Part shown: positions 36,216 through 45,137 of the stretch, one piece after another
Position numbering within the stretch: position 1 is the first letter of the stretch
How the letters are laid out: every line of letters begins with the position of its first letter
NCBI GenBank assembly: GCA_902518715.1
Contig: CABYHU010000001.1
Location: 178,156 to 242,155, forward strand
Length of the DNA: 64,000 bases
DNA from: an uncultured SAR86 cluster bacterium
GTDB lineage: Bacteria; Pseudomonadota; Gammaproteobacteria; Magnimaribacterales; D2472
Direction of reading: 5' to 3'
Translations under genes and position numbers: made by a program
The notes under the pieces: model-generated
Seen by the model: only the letters and a program-made list of their open reading frames with translations
Database searches by the model: none
What the model was told of the DNA's origin: nothing

Positions 36216-38019
36216 GTCATTAAAGTTTCTATGTATTTTAGTAATTATAAATTCATGTAGCTCTGGGTCTAGCTCACCAGAGGTTTTACCCACACCAGAA
36301 CTTGTAATTAGTTATTCAAATTTAAGTAATTTAAAGAGCTATGAATTAATAAATTTTAGTATTAGTTCAAATCTAAATTGTGAATTTAATATTTCCTCTG
36401 ATGATATCTATTGGGTGAAAACTGCTAACAACCAAGATTTTTCCTTTAGGGCGCCTGCGACAATGCAGTTAAGCGAGATTAAAAATCTAACTATAACTTC
36501 TATTTCTTCATCTGAGTGTCCTTATAAATCTGAAACTATAAGTTTTGATGTGAATAGAAATCCAGATCTTTTAAAGTTTCTGCCCTCCCCTCAACCGATT
36601 AATGAAAATGAGACAAAATCAGATTTTTTTGTGTCTCATGGACTTGGATTTGGCGGTATAGAAATTAGTGATACGTATTCAGCAACAATTTGCTACCCAA
36701 CACCAGATGATTGCACCACTTATGAAAATGAATTATTTGGTCAAGATGCTCATAATATGGCTATTGGTGACTTCAATGGTGATGGTTTTGAAGACATTGT
36801 CATAGCATGGGCAATTTTTCCTCATACGGTTGAGTTGAGTCAAAAAATTAATGCGCCTGTTGAAATTTATCTTAATGATGGTCAAGGAAATCTTTTTGAA
36901 GATAATGCTATCTACCAATTAGGTGAGGCTCCAACTCATCCAGCTCCATACAGGTTGGCAATTGAAGATTTTAATGGTGATGGAATTGATGATATTTTTG
37001 CAGGATCAATGGGTCTTCAGTATAGAGATCCGGACTACTCAAATAATTTTATTGAGCCTTACCCAGATCTATTGCTGCTAAGTGACAGTAATGGAAAATT
37101 TTATAATGCTTCTTCAAATATAGATGATCAAAATAATGGTAATGGGAAGTTATGTGGCTTCAGTCATGATGCTAGTGCTGGTGATTTCGATAATGATGGT
37201 GATATCGATATATATGCTTGCAATATTCTACTTGAAAATGATGGCTTAGGTTTTTTTACATTTGAAACTAATTTAGATAGAAATTTACAATTTCAATATG
37301 GTAATCCAATGTCTAGTTTGATGGTTGATATTAATAATGATCAATATGATGATTTAATCTTTTGGAATTTTGACAACAGATGGAACTTTGAAAATAATCC
37401 ACATGAAGGATTTGTAGTTCTCAGTAATGGCACATCAAATATTAATGAATGGCAATTAAAAGCTTTACCTGCAGGTCCCTATGGTGTAAATCATAATAAA
37501 TATAATCATGCCGACTGGGGCGACCTTAATAATGATGGGTACATGGATGTTGTTGTAGCAGTGACTAGGGATATTCCTTATTATGAAGGTGCATATTTAC
37601 AAATCCTTCTTAATGATACTAATGGGAATCTTATAGATGTGACAGAAAATAATTTTCCAGATCAAATACGTGAAGCATCACATCATGGGGAAGGTAACAT
37701 TTATCTAAGAGATTTTGATTTAGATGGTGATTTAGATATTTTTCATTCTACAAGAGATTACACTGAAATTAATGGTGCTCACATTGCAATCAACAATGGT
37801 AGCGGATTTTTCACTTCGCTTAATGACTCTTATTTTCCAAAAAGACCTGTTAAGGATTCATTTTCTAACAACAAATCTATCGCTAAAGGCTTGCCTATAA
37901 ATTTGGACAATGAAGGATGCCTTGATCTAATTAGTGCAGCTGATGTTTGGGGTGACTCCAATAAAACAGTTAACTACTTGTATTCTTTAATTAATATAGA
38001 TTGCAACTTCTCAAATTAG
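36199..38019 (+). CDS. FG-GAP/VCBS-repeat lipoprotein
   Basis: 606-aa protein with a lipoprotein signal (KFLCILVIINSC, lipobox Cys near residue 20), so probably attached to the outer membrane. The body contains at least six Asp-rich FG-GAP repeats such as DFNGDGFEDIVIAW, DFNGDGIDDIFAGS, DFDNDGDIDIYAC, DINNDQYDDLIFW, DLNNDGYMDVVVA and DFDLDGDLDIFHS. These form a calcium-binding beta-propeller. It overlaps the sulfatase gene, so the two are probably co-translated. It may hold or present a polymer or sulfated substrate. ATG 36199 was chosen for the signal peptide. Confidence 0.88.
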   Translation: MLKQNKSLKFLCILVIINSCSSGSSSPEVLPTPELVISYSNLSNLKSYELINFSISSNLNCEFNISSDDIYWVKTANNQDFSFRAPATMQLSEIKNLTITSISSSECPYKSETISFDVNRNPDLLKFLPSPQPINENETKSDFFVSHGLGFGGIEISDTYSATICYPTPDDCTTYENELFGQDAHNMAIGDFNGDGFEDIVIAWAIFPHTVELSQKINAPVEIYLNDGQGNLFEDNAIYQLGEAPTHPAPYRLAIEDFNGDGIDDIFAGSMGLQYRDPDYSNNFIEPYPDLLLLSDSNGKFYNASSNIDDQNNGNGKLCGFSHDASAGDFDNDGDIDIYACNILLENDGLGFFTFETNLDRNLQFQYGNPMSSLMVDINNDQYDDLIFWNFDNRWNFENNPHEGFVVLSNGTSNINEWQLKALPAGPYGVNHNKYNHADWGDLNNDGYMDVVVAVTRDIPYYEGAYLQILLNDTNGNLIDVTENNFPDQIREASHHGEGNIYLRDFDLDGDLDIFHSTRDYTEINGAHIAINNGSGFFTSLNDSYFPKRPVKDSFSNNKSIAKGLPINLDNEGCLDLISAADVWGDSNKTVNYLYSLINIDCNFSN

Positions 38020-38053
38020 AGTAAAATTACTAAAATAGCTAAAAATTTCTGAT

Positions 38054-39106
38054 ATGAAAAAAGTATTAATTTTAATAAGTTTTGTAGTCTCAATATTCCT
38101 AATTGGCTTAGTATCATTAAATTCTCATTCGGTACAAGACAGAATCTTAAACACTGGTTTAAAGAATATACTAGCTGGCGTAGAACCTTTTTTAGATAGA
38201 GAAGATTCTTTAAAAGTTGTTGTTTGTGGTTCAAGATCGCCCCTTCCATCTCCAGGTAGAGCTGAAGCGTGTATCCTTGTAGAGGCTGGTGATGATATCT
38301 ATATCTTCGATCTAGGTAACGGAAGTATGGATAACCTAACTCAATATGGCGTTCCATGGCCAAATGTAAAAGCAGTTTTAATAACGCATATGCATTCAGA
38401 TCATATTGCAGACTTACCAGATGCTCATCTTCAATCTTGGGTTCAAGGAAGAGATTCACCATTAATGGTTTATGGACCTGTAGGAATTGATCTTGTTACA
38501 CAAGGATTTGAGCAAGCATACTCAGCTGATTATAAGTATAGAAATGAACATCATGGTGATGAAATGTTACCAATGAGTATTGCGGGATTTAATGCAATTC
38601 AACTTATGGATAATCAATTCATTCCAAATGATACTCCAGGATTAGAAATATTACCGTTTGTAGTAGATCATCATCCAGTAAATTCAGCTTTTGGTTTTAA
38701 AATATCCTATAAAGATAGATCAGTAGTTATAAGTGGAGATACTATTCATGATGGAAGTGTTCAAAAGTATTCAAAAGATGTTGATCTATTGGTGCATTCG
38801 GCAATCTCAATAGATCTAGTTGAAAGGATGAGAGAAATTGCTCCATTGCCACAGCTGAACAAGATTTTATTTGACATTCAGGACTATCACACAACCATAA
38901 AGGAAGCAGGTGAAATTTCTAGAGATGCCAATGTAAAACATTTGCTCATTTACCACGCCATACCTACTCCTCGAAATAAAATCATGGAGGACGTTTTTTT
39001 TAGGCCTCTTATTGGCATATTTGATCACTACACTCTTTCAGATGATGGAACCAGAGTAATTATGCCAGTTGGAAGTGATGAAGTAATTATTGATCATATT
39101 GATTAA
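38054..39106 (+). CDS. Metallo-beta-lactamase-fold hydrolase (RNase Z/arylsulfatase-like), membrane-anchored
   Basis: 350-aa protein with an N-terminal hydrophobic anchor (residues 3-24). The zinc motif THMHSDHIADLPD (HxHxDH, near residues 112-117) is followed by further ligands VVDHHPV, SGDTIHD and IYHAIPTP. This order fits the RNase Z/alkylsulfatase-like subfamily. The N-terminal anchor argues against an RNA role. Following a sulfatase gene, a sulfate-ester or lactone hydrolase role is plausible but inferred. Confidence 0.82.
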   Translation: MKKVLILISFVVSIFLIGLVSLNSHSVQDRILNTGLKNILAGVEPFLDREDSLKVVVCGSRSPLPSPGRAEACILVEAGDDIYIFDLGNGSMDNLTQYGVPWPNVKAVLITHMHSDHIADLPDAHLQSWVQGRDSPLMVYGPVGIDLVTQGFEQAYSADYKYRNEHHGDEMLPMSIAGFNAIQLMDNQFIPNDTPGLEILPFVVDHHPVNSAFGFKISYKDRSVVISGDTIHDGSVQKYSKDVDLLVHSAISIDLVERMREIAPLPQLNKILFDIQDYHTTIKEAGEISRDANVKHLLIYHAIPTPRNKIMEDVFFRPLIGIFDHYTLSDDGTRVIMPVGSDEVIIDHID

Positions 39107-39570
39107 TGAAATTATTTCCTTCTGATCTAAATAATCGATACAAAGGTTCAAAACTTGTTCAGTATGGATTGTATCCAATTTTTGCAATTTATATTTTTAG
39201 ATCTCTTGTACATTTTCTTGCAGAAAATTCAGGTCTTGTAGGTATTGCGACTATTAAAGAATTTCCAATTACCAATGGTTTAAATCCAAATAATATTATT
39301 TACTTATTTGCTTCATTATGGGGTGCTACGCAAGTATCGCTGACTATGATCTTATTAATCTTATTTATTAAGTATAAGAATCTTATTCCTCTTATATATT
39401 TGATATGTCTTCTAGATCAGTGTTTTAGGTTAACTTCAGGCTATCTTCATCCTTTGGGTGAGGATTATTATATCAATACACCACCAGGTGTTATTTCAAA
39501 TGTACCTGTATTGTTATACTTAATCTTTATGTTTTATTTATCATTAAGAGAGAGTACTGAACATGATTGA
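39106..39570 (+). CDS. Four-helix membrane protein of unknown function
   Basis: 154-aa protein with about four hydrophobic helices: near residues 18-36, 63-88, 92-110 and 130-148. A polar loop holds [11 protein letters not shown]. It overlaps the MBL hydrolase by 1 nt and the GST gene by 8 bp, so it belongs to the same transcript. No family recognised. Confidence 0.7.
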   Translation: MKLFPSDLNNRYKGSKLVQYGLYPIFAIYIFRSLVHFLAENSGLVGIATIKEFPITNGLNPNNIIYLFASLWGATQVSLTMILLILFIKYKNLIPLIYLICLLDQCFRLTSGYLHPLGEDYYINTPPGVISNVPVLLYLIFMFYLSLRESTEHD

Positions 39571-40243
39571 TTTATATACATCACCAACCCCAAATGGTCA
39601 TAAAATATCTTGTGCATTAGAAGCAATGGGTCTTGATTACAATGCAATTCTCGTTAATTTAATGGAAGGTGAGCAACATAAACCTGACTTCCTTGAGATA
39701 AGCCCAAATGGAAAGATACCTGCAATTATTGATCAAGAAAATGGTTTTAAACTTGCTGAATCAGGTGCAATCCTAATATATCTTGCTGATAAAACTGGAC
39801 TCCTACTTCCAACAGATAATGAAAAAAGAGCACGAACTATGGAATGGCTAATGTTCCAAATGGGTCATATTGGTCCAATGATGGGTCAAGCTAATGTCTT
39901 CTTTAGATATTTTCCTGAAAAACTCCAGCCTGCTATTGATAGATATCAAAATGAATGCAGAAGACTCTTTGAAGTACTCGATAATAATTTAAAGAACAAT
40001 GAGTGGGTTGCTGGTGAATACTCCATTGCTGATATTGCAAATTGGTGTTGGGTTAGAACACACAACTGGTCAGGGGTTTCTATAGATGGTTTAGAGCATC
40101 TAGATAGATGGAAAAATGCAATGTATGAACAACCAGGAATGAAGGCTGGCATTAAAGTACCAGTTCCCGTTGAGAACATCTTAAGAGATGCTGAAAAAGC
40201 TGAAGAGTTTTCAAAAAATACCGAAGGAATAGTTACCAAGTAA
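39563..40243 (+). CDS. Glutathione S-transferase (Ure2p/YfcG-like)
   Basis: 226-aa GST with an N-terminal thioredoxin fold ([46 protein letters not shown]) and an all-helical C-terminus containing [14 protein letters not shown]. The TSPTPNGHK active-site stretch is typical of the nu-class YfcG/Ure2p-like enzymes, which have glutathione-dependent disulfide reductase or peroxidase activity. It is the last gene of the sulfatase run. Confidence 0.9.
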   Translation: MIDLYTSPTPNGHKISCALEAMGLDYNAILVNLMEGEQHKPDFLEISPNGKIPAIIDQENGFKLAESGAILIYLADKTGLLLPTDNEKRARTMEWLMFQMGHIGPMMGQANVFFRYFPEKLQPAIDRYQNECRRLFEVLDNNLKNNEWVAGEYSIADIANWCWVRTHNWSGVSIDGLEHLDRWKNAMYEQPGMKAGIKVPVPVENILRDAEKAEEFSKNTEGIVTK

Positions 40244-40274
40244 TAAAATAAAATTATTTTTTTACAGCAGATAA

Positions 40275-41150
40275 TTACTTATTTCTTGTAAATAAATTCC
40301 TTAAAAATGGCCATACCCAAATGATCTTTATGAAATGTTTTGGGAACAATCTGCTCATAAGGTCATAAAAATGTGCATCAGCCCCAATTAGGATACGTTT
40401 ATTTTTCTTTTTTATATTTTTAATTATTACTTTAGCTGCATGTTCAGGCGAAGATGGAGCATTATTTTTAAATTGATCAGCTGCTTCTTCAATAGTAGAT
40501 GCATTAGCACCAAAAATTGCAGCACCTGCATCATCTGCTTCAAAGCTCTTAAATTTCGAAGCATGATATATATTCGTTCCAATATGCCCAGGAAATACGC
40601 AGTAAACCTCAACTGGTGATTCAGCTATTTCCATTTCTAGAGACAGGGACTCAGTAAATGCTTTAACACCAAACTTTCCAACATTATAAATAGATTGTTT
40701 AGGGACACTAAAGAGACCAAAAATTGATGAAGTATTAACAATTGCTGATACTGGTCTTTTTTGAAGATGGGGTAAAAAAACAGTACTCATCTGAATAACT
40801 GAATTAAGGAGGATATCCATACCAAAATTCCAGTCTTCCTCATCAACTTCATCAACAGTTCCAACTACCGATAAACCTGCATTATTAAAAACAATATCAA
40901 TATTGTTATGCAGCTCAACTATCTTATCTGGAAGTTCATTTATCCTATCTTTATCTCTCAGATCAAAGTTGTGTGTTGAAACAGAAATATTTTTTGAACT
41001 TAAAAGAGACTTTGTCTCTTCAAGTGTTTCACTGTTCCAATCAACTAGCGCTAAGTTACAACCCTCCTCAGCAAGTTGAAGGGCTAATGCACGACCTATT
41101 CCAGATCCAGCACCAGTTATTAAAGCAACTTTGTTATTAAAATCTCTCAT
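40275..41150 (-). CDS. SDR family oxidoreductase
   Basis: 291-aa classical SDR: TGAGSGIGRALA, NNAGLSVVG, a Ser in NTSSIFGLF and the catalytic YNVGK near residue 155. The C-terminus has a hydrophobic or basic tail (IIWVWPFLRNLFTRNK), suggesting membrane association. It is convergent with the GST gene and the last gene of a minus-strand run with the DUF2237 and epimerase-like genes. Confidence 0.9.
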   Translation of the reverse strand: MRDFNNKVALITGAGSGIGRALALQLAEEGCNLALVDWNSETLEETKSLLSSKNISVSTHNFDLRDKDRINELPDKIVELHNNIDIVFNNAGLSVVGTVDEVDEEDWNFGMDILLNSVIQMSTVFLPHLQKRPVSAIVNTSSIFGLFSVPKQSIYNVGKFGVKAFTESLSLEMEIAESPVEVYCVFPGHIGTNIYHASKFKSFEADDAGAAIFGANASTIEEAADQFKNNAPSSPEHAAKVIIKNIKKKNKRILIGADAHFYDLMSRLFPKHFIKIIWVWPFLRNLFTRNK

Positions 41151-41168
41151 ATAGGAATTCTTATTTAC

Positions 41169-41537
41169 TTATTCTAAATCTAAAGCGAATTCTTTTAAAA
41201 TCTCTAAGTCAACTAACTTAAGGACTTTTCTATTTGTTCTTCTTAAATATATCTTTGGAGCACATCCATTTTCGTATGCCTCTTTCCACCTAAGTGCACA
41301 AACACACCATGAATCGCCTTCTTTTAAACCAGGAAAATTGAATTCAGGTTTTGGCGTAATTAGGTCATTTCCTTGATCAAAAGAAAATTGTAAAAAATTA
41401 TCATCTATAAGACAGCAAACTATATGAAGCCCTTGATCATATTCATTAGTATTACAAAAACCATCTCTAAAAAAACCAGTTATTGGATTTGAGCAGCATT
41501 CATGAAGAACTTCATTAAAAATATTTAATTGATTCAC
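41169..41537 (-). CDS. DUF2237 family protein
   Basis: 122-aa protein. The ordered Cys- and Trp-containing motifs (NPITGFFRDGFC, GLHIVCCLID, GDSWCVCALRWKEAY, APKIYLRRTN) match the DUF2237 family as I know it. Molecular function is unknown. It overlaps the NAD-dependent reductase upstream by 4 bp, so the pair is probably co-translated. Confidence 0.85.
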   Translation of the reverse strand: MNQLNIFNEVLHECCSNPITGFFRDGFCNTNEYDQGLHIVCCLIDDNFLQFSFDQGNDLITPKPEFNFPGLKEGDSWCVCALRWKEAYENGCAPKIYLRRTNRKVLKLVDLEILKEFALDLE

Positions 41538-42547
41538 TTTTTGTCCATTGCAGACAATTGATTAGCGGTGTCAATTATCGAATCTTTAGCGGATATATAA
41601 TCCCAATCAAATAAAGATTTTGCTCTAGATTTATCGGTATCAACTCTTTTACCTAATGATTTAGTGACTCCCGAAAGCTCCTTAACAAATATAGCAAGTA
41701 TCTTTACTAACCAGTTTGGCATCTGTTTGGTAGGTGATTTTTTAAATCCTGCATCATTTAGAATTCTGCCAACATCGACAAAGAACATCTCTGACTCACT
41801 TACAATAATGCGTTTATTATTAGTAGACTCATTTAACATTGAAAAAATGTGAGCTTTTGCTACATCCCTGACATCCACATAACCCATATGAGTTGCTGGA
41901 CATGCAGGAAGTTCACCATTTATTAACTTAGAAACTAGCGAATTTGAAGTACCTATATCGCTTGTGAGCATTGGGCCAAAAACACCAACTGGATTAATAA
42001 CAGTAAAATCAAATCTTTTATCACTAGATAAAGTATCTAAAAAATCCCAGGCTGCCTTTTCTGCCAAAGTTTTACTTTTAGCATAGGGAGTAATGCCGGA
42101 ATCTTCTCCAGTATTTGACCAATCAGATTCGTCATATATCTTTGATTTTTCATGTCCATATGCAACAGCTGCAACTGAAGAAGTTAAAACAACTTTTTTA
42201 ACATTATTCCTAGAACATGCATCTAAAACTCTCAAGGTTCCATCTACAGCAGGTCTAATAAGAACATCTTCATCACTTGGAACTTCTAATATAAAAGGTG
42301 AGGCAACATGTAAAACATATTCACAACCATTTACCGCCTCATCCCAGCCACTGTCATCAAGTAAGTCGCAGATATGAAATTCAAGATTTTGATCTAAATT
42401 TGGGTATTGATTCATAGCTTTTTTAATTTCATCAATTCTTGATTCTGATCTAATTGTTGTTCTTACGACATACCCTTTTTCTAGAAGTTGATCGATACAA
42501 TGAAGAGCAATAAATCCGGAACCACCGGTTACTAATACTTTATCCAT
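41534..42547 (-). CDS. NAD(P)-dependent epimerase/reductase (dihydroflavonol-reductase-like)
   Basis: 337-aa extended SDR. The Rossmann motif VTGGSGFIALHCIDQLLEKG is N-terminal, followed by LHVASPF, TSSVAAVAYG and the catalytic YAKSK near residue 155. It belongs to the dihydroflavonol/cinnamoyl-CoA/aldehyde reductase branch. A ribosome site AGGAGA precedes the ATG. The substrate may be a ketone or aldehyde from the catabolic cluster. Confidence 0.88.
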   Translation of the reverse strand: MDKVLVTGGSGFIALHCIDQLLEKGYVVRTTIRSESRIDEIKKAMNQYPNLDQNLEFHICDLLDDSGWDEAVNGCEYVLHVASPFILEVPSDEDVLIRPAVDGTLRVLDACSRNNVKKVVLTSSVAAVAYGHEKSKIYDESDWSNTGEDSGITPYAKSKTLAEKAAWDFLDTLSSDKRFDFTVINPVGVFGPMLTSDIGTSNSLVSKLINGELPACPATHMGYVDVRDVAKAHIFSMLNESTNNKRIIVSESEMFFVDVGRILNDAGFKKSPTKQMPNWLVKILAIFVKELSGVTKSLGKRVDTDKSRAKSLFDWDYISAKDSIIDTANQLSAMDKK

Positions 42548-42558
42548 AAAGGTCTCCT

Positions 42559-42756
42559 TTATTTTTTACTTAAGTTTTTCAGATCAAAATATAGATAGAC
42601 AGCTCCAAATAAGATGAACGCACCAAAGAAATATAGTGCAAATGACTGGGCTGTTTCCATATCAAGCCTCTCTGTTTGATATAAAAAAAGAATCACTGAT
42701 GTTGAAAAACCAAGAATAACTAAAACTATTGTTGATATTAATTTGTTCTTGTTCAT
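42559..42756 (-). CDS. Small two-helix membrane protein (65 aa)
   Basis: MNKNKLISTIVLVILGFSTSVILFL, then a short acidic loop TERLDMETAQ, then a second helix ALYFFGAFILFGAVYLYFDL and a basic tail. It is upstream of the epimerase by 11 bp and is probably the first gene of the operon. TATAAT lies 8 nt before its ATG on the minus strand. Function unknown. Confidence 0.65.
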   Translation of the reverse strand: MNKNKLISTIVLVILGFSTSVILFLYQTERLDMETAQSFALYFFGAFILFGAVYLYFDLKNLSKK

Positions 42757-42849
42757 ATGAAGATATTATAGTCAATTACTACAAATAAAACTCATATCTA
42801 TATATATTTAATGCTATCAAGATTAAAATAGACAAACTTTGGAGAACAA

Positions 42850-43602
42850 ATGAATAAATTAGTATTAATATCTGGCTCAAGTAGAGGTCTTGGTGCTGCT
42901 ATGGCAAAGTCTTTTTCCGAGACTGGTTATAAAGTCGCTATTAACTACTTTAAAAGTGAAAAAGAAGCAAAAAGCTTGTCTGAAAGTCTTCCGAGTCAAT
43001 CTCATATTTTTAAATGTGATGTTTCAAGTAAAGATAATGTTGACGCTATGTTAGAGAGTATCAAAGAAGAATTTGGGCATCATCCCTCCATATTAGTGAA
43101 TAATGCAATGACTTCCTATGTCTTCAATGGTGATGATAGAAAAAATGCAGAATCTATCTCTTGGGATGAAATACAGGATCACCTGAATGTGACTCTTAAA
43201 GGATCTTTAAATTTAATTCAAGGTCTTATTCCAGATATGAAAAATGAATCTTTTGGAAGAATTATTAACGTTGGAACAAACTTAGTTCAGAATCCTGTTG
43301 TTCCTTATCATGATTACACAATAGCAAAAGCAGCTCTTTTAGGTTTAACAAGAACATTTGCAAAGGATTTAGGTCCAGATGGAATAACTGTAAACATGCT
43401 TTCGGGTGGCTTGCTCAAAGTAACAGATGCAAGTTCTGCAACACCGGATTTTGTTTTCGATGCAATTGCTGAAATGACTCCGCTTCAAAAAGTTACGACA
43501 ATTAAAGATTTTTCAGATGCAGCCTTGTTTTTTGCTTCTGATCAATCTCGATCAATAACAGGTCAAAATCTTACTGTTGATGGTGGCTTAACATTTAACT
43601 AA
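42850..43602 (+). CDS. SDR oxidoreductase (3-oxoacyl-ACP-reductase-like)
   Basis: 250-aa classical SDR with SGSSRGLGAAMA at the N-terminus, NNAM in the fourth strand and the catalytic YTIAKAALLGL near residue 155. The C-terminal SITGQNLTVDGGLTFN is typical of FabG-like enzymes. A GGAG ribosome site precedes the ATG. Its stop overlaps the following small gene by 1 nt. The substrate is not defined. Confidence 0.9.
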   Translation: MNKLVLISGSSRGLGAAMAKSFSETGYKVAINYFKSEKEAKSLSESLPSQSHIFKCDVSSKDNVDAMLESIKEEFGHHPSILVNNAMTSYVFNGDDRKNAESISWDEIQDHLNVTLKGSLNLIQGLIPDMKNESFGRIINVGTNLVQNPVVPYHDYTIAKAALLGLTRTFAKDLGPDGITVNMLSGGLLKVTDASSATPDFVFDAIAEMTPLQKVTTIKDFSDAALFFASDQSRSITGQNLTVDGGLTFN

Positions 43603-43862
43603 TGCAAAATAACGAATCTTTATCAGAATCCGATATTAATAGAATCATAGAGATGGCGTGGGAGGATAGAACAACCTTTGATGCTATTGAATCTCAATAT
43701 GGCCTCAAAGAACAAAAGGTTAAAGAATTAATGAGAGAACATTTAAAAAGTTCCTCATATAAGTTGTGGAGAAAAAGAGTGTATGGAAGAAAAACTAAAC
43801 ATCTCTCTAAAAGAGATTTCACAGTTGGTAGACATAAATCTTATGATCAAAATAAGTTTTAA
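43602..43862 (+). CDS. TIGR03643 family small protein
   Basis: 86-aa basic protein. The motif IIEMAWEDRTTFDAIESQYGLKEQKVKELMR with KLWRKRVYGRKTKH matches the TIGR03643 family, a helix-turn-helix-like small protein of unknown function common in marine proteobacteria and cyanobacteria. It is co-transcribed with the SDR and overlaps the next gene by 20 bp. Confidence 0.85.
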   Translation: MQNNESLSESDINRIIEMAWEDRTTFDAIESQYGLKEQKVKELMREHLKSSSYKLWRKRVYGRKTKHLSKRDFTVGRHKSYDQNKF

Positions 43863-44292
43863 ATTCTTAATAGTTCTCTCTTTCATGTCTTCATTCATTA
43901 TTGCTGATGACTTTAAGGCCAAAGCTAAATTTAAACCACAATATCCAAAATCTGCATATGTAAAAAGAATAAGCGGTTATGTTGTTGTAGATTTTTTAAT
44001 CAATCAGAAAGGAAGAACTGAACAACAATCTATATCATCAGCAAAGTGTTTCAATTTGATCGATAAAAATGGAAATTATTTTTGGTATGACTTTGAAAAT
44101 AACGAGATCAAGGCTGCCTATGACTGCAAGTATTTTGACTTTAAAGCCTTGAAGGCCTCAAAACAACTTATCTATGAGAATTATGTAGGTAAGCCTATTG
44201 AGCATTCATATAGATATAACTTTAGGCATTGGAGCCTTATTAAAGTTGACAGCGTTATCGATCTTGAGAGCGGTGATTTTGTTTTAAAATAA
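43843..44292 (+). CDS. Secreted protein with TonB-C-terminal-like domain
   Basis: 149-aa product from the ATG at 43843. The track's longer start adds 20 residues ahead of the signal peptide and was not used. The signal peptide is MIKISFKFLIVLSFMSSFIIA. The mature part AKFKPQYPKSAYVKRISGYVVVDFLINQKGRTEQ closely resembles the C-terminal domain of TonB/energy-transducer proteins, but there is no proline-rich linker or retained membrane anchor. It may be a stand-alone periplasmic TonB-domain protein. The role is inferred. Confidence 0.65.
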   Translation: MIKISFKFLIVLSFMSSFIIADDFKAKAKFKPQYPKSAYVKRISGYVVVDFLINQKGRTEQQSISSAKCFNLIDKNGNYFWYDFENNEIKAAYDCKYFDFKALKASKQLIYENYVGKPIEHSYRYNFRHWSLIKVDSVIDLESGDFVLK

Positions 44293-44293
44293 T

Positions 44294-45130
44294 TTATTCC
44301 TTATCTTTTTTTAAATCGCCTAGTGAATCTAAATATTCTTTATTCATATAATTTACCGGATTAAAAGGATAGTCTCTGAAGCTTTTAAGAGGCTGACCCA
44401 GTCCCATAAATCCTTTTATCCTTGCTTCTTTTACTTTATCAAAATCTATTTCTGCTTCTAATATTTTATTCTCTTGGTTAGCTTTATCTATTACAGAGCC
44501 TTCAAAATCACATATAAGTGACTTGCCAACACCCTGCTCTCCACTACCATTCAAGTCAACGTAATAGCATTGTTGTTGAGCAGCAGTAGCTTGCACCATT
44601 ACTGTCTCTATATCTCTATCTTTAGTAGGCGTCATAGTTGGATTAATAATTAGTTCAGCACCTGCTATTGCAAGAGCTCTTGCTGTTTCTGGAAACCAAA
44701 GGTCGTAGCAAATATGAATTCCTATATTTCCCTTATTTTCAAAATTAAAAACACAAATTTCATCACTTGGATCTACATCAATTTCATAAGGAAGCCATGG
44801 ATAAATCTTCTTAGCCTTTGCAATCATTTCACCATCCCTATTAAAAACTGGTGATACGTTAAATATCTTATGTCCATCTTCTTCATAAAAGGTTCCGGGT
44901 ATTAAAAAAATAGAATTATTTTTTGCAAATTCAGAAAATATTTTTTCATACTTTCTTAAGGGATGATTGCAGTTCTTTGCTCCAGCCCCTCCAACTGCAA
45001 GCTCACTAAGAATAATTAGATCTAAATCATCTCTTCTTTTTATCAAGTCATCCAATTGATTTAAAAGAAAATCTAAATTATCAGTTTTATTTAATTGAAG
45101 TTGAAGTGCTGCTAATTTTATTTTATTCAT
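44294..45130 (-). CDS. Carbon-nitrogen hydrolase (nitrilase superfamily)
   Basis: 278-aa amidase-fold enzyme from the ATG at 45130 (MNKIKLAALQLQLN). The longer track start would run into the MFS gene. The catalytic triad is visible: Glu in LIILSELAVGG, Lys in IAKAKKIYPW and Cys in NIGIHICYDLWFPE. The family hydrolyses amides, carbamoyl groups or nitriles. It is the last gene of the TonB-receptor operon, 7 bp after the MFS permease, which suggests it works on the imported compound. Confidence 0.9.
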   Translation of the reverse strand: MNKIKLAALQLQLNKTDNLDFLLNQLDDLIKRRDDLDLIILSELAVGGAGAKNCNHPLRKYEKIFSEFAKNNSIFLIPGTFYEEDGHKIFNVSPVFNRDGEMIAKAKKIYPWLPYEIDVDPSDEICVFNFENKGNIGIHICYDLWFPETARALAIAGAELIINPTMTPTKDRDIETVMVQATAAQQQCYYVDLNGSGEQGVGKSLICDFEGSVIDKANQENKILEAEIDFDKVKEARIKGFMGLGQPLKSFRDYPFNPVNYMNKEYLDSLGDLKKDKE

Positions 45131-45137
45131 TAATGAT

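Noticed and set aside
38016-38462. Minus-strand 148-aa ORF
   Set aside because: Shadow of the MBL hydrolase, whose HxHxDH motif is on the plus strand; the minus translation is low-complexity Leu/Tyr/His-rich.
40243-40275. Possible terminator AAATAAAATTATTTTTTT between convergent GST and SDR
   Set aside because: The stem is only A/T pairs with almost no loop; unlikely to be stable.
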